Positions 6,936-11,969 of a DNA stretch of 11,969 nucleotides are shown here, piece after piece (position 1 is the first letter of the stretch; each line of letters opens with the position of its first letter). The translations under genes were made by a program, and so were the position numbers. Under the pieces are notes generated by a model, which saw nothing but the letters and a program-made list of their open reading frames with translations, had not been told where the DNA came from and ran no database searches. The DNA comes from Zoogloeaceae bacterium. Its GTDB lineage: Bacteria; Pseudomonadota; Gammaproteobacteria; Burkholderiales; Rhodocyclaceae. The stretch lies in assembly GCA_031259605.1 (NCBI GenBank), contig JAIRLE010000171.1:1-11969 (forward strand). The letters are read 5' to 3'.

Positions 6936-8516
6936 ATGCCGAAGATGTTTTTCCGCCTTTGTCTTTCCTTTCGCCTGCTGATGGGCGTTGTGTTCTGGTG
7001 CGCGGCGGGCGTTGCCTTGGGCGCGCCGCAATGCGCAAGCTATCAGGACGGTGAGGAGAATGCCACGCTCTCCATTGTAAGTCCCACCCGGCTGGAAGTC
7101 CGCCCCCGCAACCAGCCGCCCCGGTTCTATCGCTATCATCAGGATGGCGATAGGCTGGAAGCCGTCAATCTTTCCGATCTGTACGACACGCAAACCCTGA
7201 CCCGACCGGCGAACGGCAAGACCCTGACGGGGTTGTACGGCGACGACTCCCAGCAGTTCCTGCGCGTGGCGTCCTTCGCCTGCCAGACGGATGCAGCGCC
7301 TTCTTCCGATTCCGATGCGCGCGCCTGCCTGGAAGACCTGACGGCCTGTCAGGATACGTTGCGCAAGAAGACCGACGCGCAGATCGAGGCGCTGTGCGCC
7401 GCGCGCCTGCCTTTTGCCTGCCTGGACCTGTTGGAGCGCGCCCAGAAGTCTTCCAGGAAGAGTGGCGTGTCCGAGGAACCGCCGCCCGTTTGCCGTGAGG
7501 GAGAAGCCAGCTTCGATGCGGACGCCTGTGGAGAGATCATCGGGCAGGCCATCGCAAAAGAAATGGCGGCGGTCTTCCAGTCCCTCTACGCGGATCCGGT
7601 CATTTTGCCGGCGGCATTGCTGGAACGTCTGCCAGACCTGTGCCAGGCCAATGTTTCCGCCGAACTCTGCGCCAAGGCCGCCGAACATCTATGGGACGCG
7701 GGACAGTTTTTACGCACGCGGGAAGTTTTTATCCACGCTTGCCAGGCACCTATCGAAGACCCGGTGGCTTGCCAGCGCGCCGAGGCGCTCGAAATCCTGT
7801 CCGGCGCGAATTCCACGCCCCTGGTGCTGGAGGCGCTGCCCTGCGGCCATTACGTTGCCTCCGGCAAGGGCGGACTGATGTCGGAATTCGATTTTGGCGA
7901 CCGGGGCAAAACGCGCAGGGGGGAGTTGTTTTCCGCGCGCGCCCGTCTGGAAGATGGCCGGGTGCGCATCCGACACGACAAGGGCGGGGATTTCGTCCTG
8001 CGCGCGCTGGCGGACGGAACGCTCGTCGGGCAGGACGAATGGAACCGCTATGCCATTTACCGGCGTGATGGCGGCCAGACGCAATGTGCCGATCCCGTCA
8101 TCTACCACGAAACGGAACTGAAGATGGATTGCCGCGCCGGTGAAGACATGGAAAGCTGCTGCGCGCGCGGCGGCACGCAAGGGTGCAACGGCATGGGACA
8201 CGCGGCGGCGCTGCGAGGCGATTGGCAGACGGCGCTGACCTCTTATGCCAGACTGTGCCGGATGGGCGTGCGCTCCGGCTGTGAAAACGTGGTCACTGTC
8301 TTTACGAGCGGCGGCGTTGGCAAGGCGCGGGAAACGCTGGAGGCGATTTGCGCCGAAGACGCCCGGCACGTTGCCTGTGACGTCATGGAAATGATCGACT
8401 GGGATGCGCTCGACGCGCTCCGGGCATTTTCCGAAGCGATGAATGAAGCACTGAAAGAAGCACTGAAAGATAGCGAGGAAGACGCGGAAACGGACACTCC
8501 GGACGAAGCGGATTGA
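6936..8516 (+). CDS. Exported cysteine-rich protein of unknown family
   Basis: 526 residues from an ATG with GGAGG (6924-6928) 7 nt upstream. The frame is open back to 6717, but that part translates repeat B, and a signal peptide begins at 6936: RLCLSFRLLMGVVFWCAAGVALGA, probably cut near ALGA|PQ. The mature part has 22 cysteines, an even number fitting disulfides in an oxidising compartment. Two beta-rich segments, about 30-105 and 300-375 (VRIRHDKGGDFVLRALADGT), flank and follow helical regions with paired cysteines spaced about 6-9 residues (LCAARLPFAC, LCRMGVRSGC, ICAEDARHVAC). This recalls cysteine-rich Sel1-like/Hcp repeats, but spacing is irregular and I do not claim membership. The C-terminus is acidic (KDSEEDAETDTPDEAD) and contains a 12-bp tandem duplication (8445-8468) encoding EALK twice. 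Confidence 0.8.
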   Translation: MPKMFFRLCLSFRLLMGVVFWCAAGVALGAPQCASYQDGEENATLSIVSPTRLEVRPRNQPPRFYRYHQDGDRLEAVNLSDLYDTQTLTRPANGKTLTGLYGDDSQQFLRVASFACQTDAAPSSDSDARACLEDLTACQDTLRKKTDAQIEALCAARLPFACLDLLERAQKSSRKSGVSEEPPPVCREGEASFDADACGEIIGQAIAKEMAAVFQSLYADPVILPAALLERLPDLCQANVSAELCAKAAEHLWDAGQFLRTREVFIHACQAPIEDPVACQRAEALEILSGANSTPLVLEALPCGHYVASGKGGLMSEFDFGDRGKTRRGELFSARARLEDGRVRIRHDKGGDFVLRALADGTLVGQDEWNRYAIYRRDGGQTQCADPVIYHETELKMDCRAGEDMESCCARGGTQGCNGMGHAAALRGDWQTALTSYARLCRMGVRSGCENVVTVFTSGGVGKARETLEAICAEDARHVACDVMEMIDWDALDALRAFSEAMNEALKEALKDSEEDAETDTPDEAD

Positions 8517-8528
8517 AGTCCGCCGCCT

Positions 8529-8551
8529 TGCGGGGAGACAAGCTCCTCGCA
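8529..8551 (+). other. Hairpin after the Cys-rich gene
   Basis: TGCGGGGAG (8529-8537) pairs with CTCCTCGCA (8543-8551), nine pairs with one G-U, across the loop ACAAG. It lies 12 nt after the stop, but no T-run follows, so intrinsic termination is uncertain. Confidence 0.45.
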
Positions 8552-8575
8552 GGGCGCAAGCAGGGCAGGGCGATC

Positions 8576-8743
8576 GCAGCAAAAATTAGCGACAGCCCTT
8601 CAGGGCTGTCGGTCCAACTCCATTGGGAAGGGATTTCTCTCCCTTCCCCCAATGGCTACGGTCGAAACCCCGGCCGCGGCCGGGGTCTCACCTTCGCGCC
8701 TTTCTTACGGGCGGGGTTTCAAACCGGAGTTCGTTTTACGATG
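8576..8743 (-). repeat. Repeat A, copy 3 (full length, inverted)
   Basis: A full 168-bp copy on the reverse strand. Read on that strand it starts CATCGTAAAACGAACTCCGG, then GC-rich hairpin 1 (ACCCCGGCC/GGCCGGGGT), hairpin 2 (CCATTGGG...AAGGGA with TCCCTTCCCAATGG, almost perfect here apart from two bulged G) and hairpin 3 (CGACAGCCC/GGGCTGTCG), followed by GCTAATTTTTGCTGC. The T-run side points left, so it could terminate reverse-strand transcripts from the DUF945 gene. It lies in the gene-free gap 8517-8907. Confidence 0.93.
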
Positions 8744-8855
8744 AATGCCGACATCGTATTTCCAGTTCGCGCCGTCGCCTGCCTTTCCCTCTCCCGCTTG
8801 CGGGAGAGGGGATTTGCACCCTGCAAGGGGTGGCGCGAAGTGCCGGGGAGAGGGG
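8744..8855. repeat. Repeat B, copy 2, with REP-like tail
   Basis: The opening 30 bases match repeat B copy 1 closely. A perfect 11-bp palindrome follows: CCCTCTCCCGC (8787-8797), TT, GCGGGAGAGGG (8800-8810). Then come CCCTGCAAGGGG and a GGCGCGAAGTGCC element ending GGGGAGAGGGG (near 8855), the same build as 4243-4289. It abuts repeat A copy 3 exactly. Confidence 0.7.
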
Positions 8856-8907
8856 CGTTCCAATACGCGGCAAAAACCTCAAACCCGCATGGTTGTATTT
8901 GCCGGAT

Positions 8908-10356
8908 TCATGGCGGCGGCGCGGAAGGCATCTGTGCGGAAAACAGGTCGTCCTCATTCCACGCTTTGCCGTTGAGGGTTCGCGTCTTGTTCTGGATGCG
9001 CAACGTGGTGGTCAGGAGGCCATCCTTCTCGATGAGGAAGCCCTTGTTCACCCATTCGGCGATTTGCAGGTCGACCAGTTGCGCAATGAACGTCCTGCCC
9101 ATTTCCTCTGTCTGCGCGCCGTCGAGCGGCGTGTCGTTGTTCTCCATTTGACTGCTCACCTTGCCGCTGATCAGATGGGCGAGGAGCGCGCGAGAGATGT
9201 CGCTATTCGCTTCGATCAACAGATCGCGTTCCGGATCGAATTGTTCCGGGTTGTCCCCGGCGTAGCTCAGGCGCGCGTTCAGCCGGAAATCGCCCTGCTT
9301 CAAGCGGACGCCGCCATCCTTGAGCGCGATGACGGGCTTGCGGCGCAAGAAGGCGGCTGTCAGGGCGGGTTCCTGCTTCAGGGCATCGGCGAGCACTTGG
9401 GGCGTAACCTCGTTATCGCCTTGCCGGAACGTTTCGACGATCTTGAGGAAGGCATCGAGCGCGTCAGCGTCGAGGTTTTCGACGGCGAGCGTCCATTGTG
9501 CCGCGTCCAGCGTGTCATCTGCCGCTACTGCTCTGTCGAGGGAAAACGTGACGGTAGAGTCGACGCTCCCGCTATTTTCTCGGGTATCGGAAGACAATTT
9601 CAGATTTTCCAGTTCAACATGCGGGAGAAGATCGCGTTTCGTCTTCTCCAGCTTGTCCTTGATCTGTATGACGAGCTTGTCGATGCCAAGTTCCGCCTGC
9701 CCGATCCAGAAAAGATGCGCCTCGGCACGAGCGGTGTCGCCTTTGGTATGCAGGCGACCGATTTCTATCCTGTTCTTGTTGTTCGCCATGGAGAAACCAG
9801 GCAGTTCGAGCCGCCATGCGACGCTGCGCCGTCCGGGGCCAATCGAGATTTCACCGTCGATTCCGCCCCAGGCGATGTCCATTACACCCTTCGCCTTGCC
9901 TGTGAAGCCGGGCGATTCGATGCGGTGACGCATGTCGCCTGTCCAGCCAATGACGCTGTCAACCGCGAGCGGCGCTCGTCCGCCAAAGAGGTCACTGCCG
10001 AACAGGATGCGAGCCATGCCGGAAATTTCCTGCGGCAATTCGACTTCGGTGCGCACCTTTCCGTAAGACGTAAAGCCCGTACCCAGACCGTAACGGATCT
10101 TGTGGTTGATGAGAATTGACGCCGTTGGCCCCATCATGACGCGCGTTTGCGCCGTCGCGCCGAAAATGCCCAGTTCATAGCGTTCCAGCCGGATGCTGGC
10201 TTTGCCGCCGGAATGCATCTGCCACTGGAGGCTCGCCTGCTCCACATGCGACTGGAAGCCGCCCCTGAAAAAGAACCCTGTCGCGTAGCTGCCGCCAACG
10301 GCCAACAGCCCTGCCGCAACGATCACCACAACGGCAACCTTCAACAATCTGCCCAT
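8908..10356 (-). CDS. DUF945 (YdgA-like) family protein
   Basis: 482 residues, reverse strand. AGGGAG (10363-10368 on the complement) lies 6 nt before the ATG. An uncleaved N-terminal membrane anchor or signal is seen at about 5-25 (VAVVVIVAAGLLAVGG), followed by a large periplasmic-type part. Family marks of DUF945/YdgA include the early FQSHVEQASLQW stretch, a Tyr/Gly-rich region (YELGIFGATAQTRV), the beta-rich middle with repeated inner products, and a C-terminal region with FIAQLVDLQIAEWVNKGFLI followed by TTTLRIQNKTRTLNGK. Length agrees with the family (around 480-500). E. coli YdgA is an inner-membrane-associated protein of unknown function; no activity can be assigned. Repeat A copy 4 lies 58 bp upstream. 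The gene converges with the Cys-rich gene across a 391-bp repeat-filled gap. Confidence 0.85.
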   Translation of the reverse strand: MGRLLKVAVVVIVAAGLLAVGGSYATGFFFRGGFQSHVEQASLQWQMHSGGKASIRLERYELGIFGATAQTRVMMGPTASILINHKIRYGLGTGFTSYGKVRTEVELPQEISGMARILFGSDLFGGRAPLAVDSVIGWTGDMRHRIESPGFTGKAKGVMDIAWGGIDGEISIGPGRRSVAWRLELPGFSMANNKNRIEIGRLHTKGDTARAEAHLFWIGQAELGIDKLVIQIKDKLEKTKRDLLPHVELENLKLSSDTRENSGSVDSTVTFSLDRAVAADDTLDAAQWTLAVENLDADALDAFLKIVETFRQGDNEVTPQVLADALKQEPALTAAFLRRKPVIALKDGGVRLKQGDFRLNARLSYAGDNPEQFDPERDLLIEANSDISRALLAHLISGKVSSQMENNDTPLDGAQTEEMGRTFIAQLVDLQIAEWVNKGFLIEKDGLLTTTLRIQNKTRTLNGKAWNEDDLFSAQMPSAPPP

Positions 10357-10414
10357 TTGAGTCTCCCTGAAAAATTACCCGCGCCAGGATCTGGAAGCAG
10401 GGCATGATGCATTT

Positions 10415-10582
10415 CATCGTAAAACCAACTCCGGTTTGAAACCCCGCCCGTAAGAAAGGCGCGAAGGTCGAGACCCCGGTCTTGGCCGGGGTTTCGACCG
10501 TAGCCATTCTCGAGGGGAGAGAAACCCCTTCCCAATGGAGTTGGACCGACAGCCCTGAAGGGCTGTCGCTGATTTTTGCTGC
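10415..10582 (+). repeat. Repeat A, copy 4 (full length)
   Basis: A full 168-bp copy, forward orientation. It differs from copy 5 at only five of the 156 shared positions: one in GTCGAG/GTTGAG, three in the loop of hairpin 1 (TCTT against CCGC) and one in CCGTAG/CCGCAG. All three hairpins are present. The CATCG end faces the start of the DUF945 gene, and the T-run end (GCTGATTTTTGCTGC) faces the end of mdh, 11 bp from the mdh terminator. Confidence 0.95.
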
Positions 10583-10593
10583 GCCTGACGAAC

Positions 10594-10623
10594 AAAAAGA
10601 AACCCGGCGGGCGTCCGGGTTTC
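10594..10623 (-). terminator. mdh Rho-independent terminator
   Basis: On the reverse strand GAAACCCGG pairs with CCGGGTTTC (complement of 10599-10607 and 10615-10623), a 9-bp stem with a 7-nt loop followed by a T-run (complement of the A-run 10594-10598). It lies 21 bp after the mdh stop codon. Confidence 0.88.
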
Positions 10624-10644
10624 CATTTCCGCGTCTTGCGGAGA

Positions 10645-11649
10645 TTACAGCAGATCCGCGACGGCGACGCGCTCGTCTTCCAGTTCCTTCAGCGTGGCGG
10701 CGATCTTGCTTCTGGAATATTCGTCGATTTCCAGACCGCGGATGAGCGAGAAACTGCCGTTTTCGCATGTGCAGGGCAGGCCGAAGACCAGACCTTCGGG
10801 GATGCCGTAGCCGTTGTCGGCGGGGGCGGGGATGCCCATTGTCACCCAGTCGGAAGAACCCAGCGCCCAGTCGCGAATGTGGCCGATGGCGGCGTTGGCG
10901 GCGGAAGCGGCGGAAGAAAGCCCGCGCGCCTCGATGATTGCCGCGCCGCGCTTGCCCACAGTGGGCAGGAAGATGTCGTTGTTCCATTTTGCGTCGTTGA
11001 TGAGCGCCTTCACGCTGTCGCCGTTGGAGGTGACGAAACGATAATCGGCGTACATGGAAGGCGAGTGGTTGCCCCAGACGACGAGCTTTTTCAAGGAAGC
11101 CACGGAGCGTCCGGATTTTTGCGCCAGTTGCGTGAGCGCGCGGTTGTGGTCGAGGCGCAGCATGGCATGATAATTGGCGGGATTGGTGCGTCCCACCTTG
11201 ATGGCGGCGGCGCGGGCGATGTAGGCGTTGGTGTTGCAGGGATTGCCGACCACCAGCACCTTCACGTCCTCCCTGGCGTTTTCGGCAATGGCCTTGCCCT
11301 GGAGCGTGAAGATCGCGCCGTTGTCCTTCAGGAGATCGGCGCGCTCCATGCCGGGGCCGCGCGGCTTGGCGCCGACCAGGAGCGCGATGTCGGCATCCTT
11401 GAAGGCCACATTGGGATCGCCCGTGGCAATGACGTTGGTAAGCAGCGGAAACGCGCAGTCGTCGAGTTCCATGATGACGCCCTGGAGCGCCTTCTGCACC
11501 TTTTCGACGGGCAGGTCGAGGAGTTGCAGGATGACGGGTTGGTCCTTGCCCAGCATTTCGCCGGAAGCGATGCGAAACAACAAACTGTAGCCGATTTGTC
11601 CAGCGGCACCGGTGACGGCGACGCGCAAGGGGGCTTTGGTGAAAGTCAT
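10645..11649 (-). CDS. mdh: Malate dehydrogenase (NAD-dependent)
   Basis: 334 residues; interconverts malate and oxaloacetate in the TCA cycle, in the cytoplasm. The nucleotide-binding loop TGAAGQIG is at 13-20. Substrate arginines are R97 and R103 (KPRGPGMER) and R165. The catalytic pair is D167 (RLDH, 165-168) and H195 (VWGNHSPSMYAD), and NPCNTNAYIA lies at 136-145. Length and sequence fit the longer, LDH-like MDH of beta- and actinobacteria (about 325-330 residues) rather than the 312-residue E. coli type. AGGA (complement of 11657-11660) lies 7 nt before the ATG. It has its own promoter (TTGACA/TACCAT) and terminator, so it appears monocistronic. Confidence 0.97.
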   Translation of the reverse strand: MTFTKAPLRVAVTGAAGQIGYSLLFRIASGEMLGKDQPVILQLLDLPVEKVQKALQGVIMELDDCAFPLLTNVIATGDPNVAFKDADIALLVGAKPRGPGMERADLLKDNGAIFTLQGKAIAENAREDVKVLVVGNPCNTNAYIARAAAIKVGRTNPANYHAMLRLDHNRALTQLAQKSGRSVASLKKLVVWGNHSPSMYADYRFVTSNGDSVKALINDAKWNNDIFLPTVGKRGAAIIEARGLSSAASAANAAIGHIRDWALGSSDWVTMGIPAPADNGYGIPEGLVFGLPCTCENGSFSLIRGLEIDEYSRSKIAATLKELEDERVAVADLL

Positions 11650-11757
11650 GGAAATTTCCTCTCAGGGGGGTGATGATAAAAGCATTTTCTTGCCGGAATG
11701 CGCGCCAACGAGCGCGCGTAACCTTTGCCGAATGCGAACCGCGGAAAAGTATGGCTT

Positions 11758-11787
11758 ATGGTAGAAGTTTGGCTTGCCTGCTGTCAA
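11758..11787 (-). promoter_or_regulatory. mdh promoter (sigma70-type)
   Basis: On the reverse strand a perfect TTGACA (complement of 11782-11787) is followed after 18 nt by TACCAT (complement of 11758-11763, 4 of 6 to consensus). Transcription would start near 11751, giving a leader of about 100 nt. The leader contains an inverted GCGCGC pair (11700-11705 and 11712-11717) that can form a small stem. The rest of 11650-11813 holds no gene. Confidence 0.6.
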
Positions 11788-11813
11788 ATCGATGATGTGT
11801 CTTGGAACCTGTT

Positions 11814-11969
11814 CATCGTAAAACCAACTCCGGTTTGAAACCCCGCCCGTAAGAAAGGCGCGAAGGTTGAGACCCCGGCCGCGGCCGGGGTTTCGACCGC
11901 AGCCATTCTCGAGGGGAGAGAAACCCCTTCCCAATGGAGTTGGACCGACAGCCCTGAAGGGCTGTCGCT
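11814..11969 (+). repeat. Repeat A, copy 5 (cut by window end)
   Basis: The first 156 bases of the element, ending after GGGCTGTCGCT, before the T-run; the remainder lies outside the window. It aligns without gaps to copy 4 and keeps all three hairpins. The CATCG end is 26 bp from the -35 box of mdh, so the element sits just upstream of the promoter. Confidence 0.93.

Noticed and set aside
8623..10119. 498-residue forward open frame
   Set aside because: It starts in repeat A and runs antisense to the DUF945 gene, which has a proper start, ribosome-binding site and family pattern.
10393..10420. Promoter for the DUF945 gene at the edge of repeat A
   Set aside because: A TACGAT resembles a -10 box but no adequate -35 hexamer is present at the right spacing; mentioned only as a possibility.
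10576..11673. 365-residue forward open frame
   Set aside because: Antisense to mdh, which is unambiguous; no recognisable protein features.
663..11969. Repeat A as a CRISPR array or as an insertion sequence
   Set aside because: Copies are kilobases apart, in both orientations and longer than CRISPR repeats; there is no transposase and no clear terminal inverted repeat or target duplication.

Overview
The window looks like a stretch of a moderately GC-rich proteobacterial chromosome, most likely a betaproteobacterium. The main support is the malate dehydrogenase, whose sequence and roughly 330-residue length fit the betaproteobacterial form; the MASE1/CHASE/GGDEF/EAL regulator and the DUF945 (YdgA-like) protein also fit. 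I cannot name a genus. No tRNA, rRNA, CRISPR array, transposase or phage gene was seen.

Layout, left to right. 1-780: a decayed small gene (two frameshifts) for a short coiled-coil/one-membrane-span protein with its own terminator, flanked by a 20-bp direct repeat, then a truncated copy of a dispersed repeat. 780-4118 (+): a large membrane-bound c-di-GMP protein (MASE1-CHASE-PAS-like-GGDEF-EAL) with a degenerate GGDEF motif and a substituted residue in the EAL active site. 4119-4411: hairpin-rich DNA. 4412-6025 (+): an MltD-type lytic transglycosylase with three LysM modules. 6226-6665 (+): two small overlapping genes, a DUF4177-like protein and a two-helix membrane protein. 6936-8516 (+): an exported protein with 22 cysteines in its mature part and no confident family. 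8908-10356 (-): a DUF945/YdgA-like protein. 10645-11649 (-): malate dehydrogenase mdh, with a clear promoter and terminator.

The strongest signal not explained by genes is a dispersed intergenic repeat, called repeat A here. It is about 168 bp long and is present five times in 12 kb: two full-length, one cut by the window end, two truncated. It is built from several hairpins and ends in a terminator-like stem plus T-run. Three copies lie just upstream of genes (mltD, the DUF945 gene, mdh) in the same orientation relative to the gene, and the copy at mltD appears to supply that gene's start codon and ribosome-binding site. A second, smaller family (repeat B) is present twice, and other GGGAGAGGG-type hairpins fill most of the remaining gaps.

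The genes do not form one pathway. Cell-envelope functions dominate (c-di-GMP signalling protein, peptidoglycan hydrolase, small membrane proteins, exported Cys-rich protein, DUF945), next to one central-metabolism gene. Most genes are separated by 200-390 bp of repeat-rich DNA and probably form separate transcription units; the exception is the overlapping small pair at 6226-6665.
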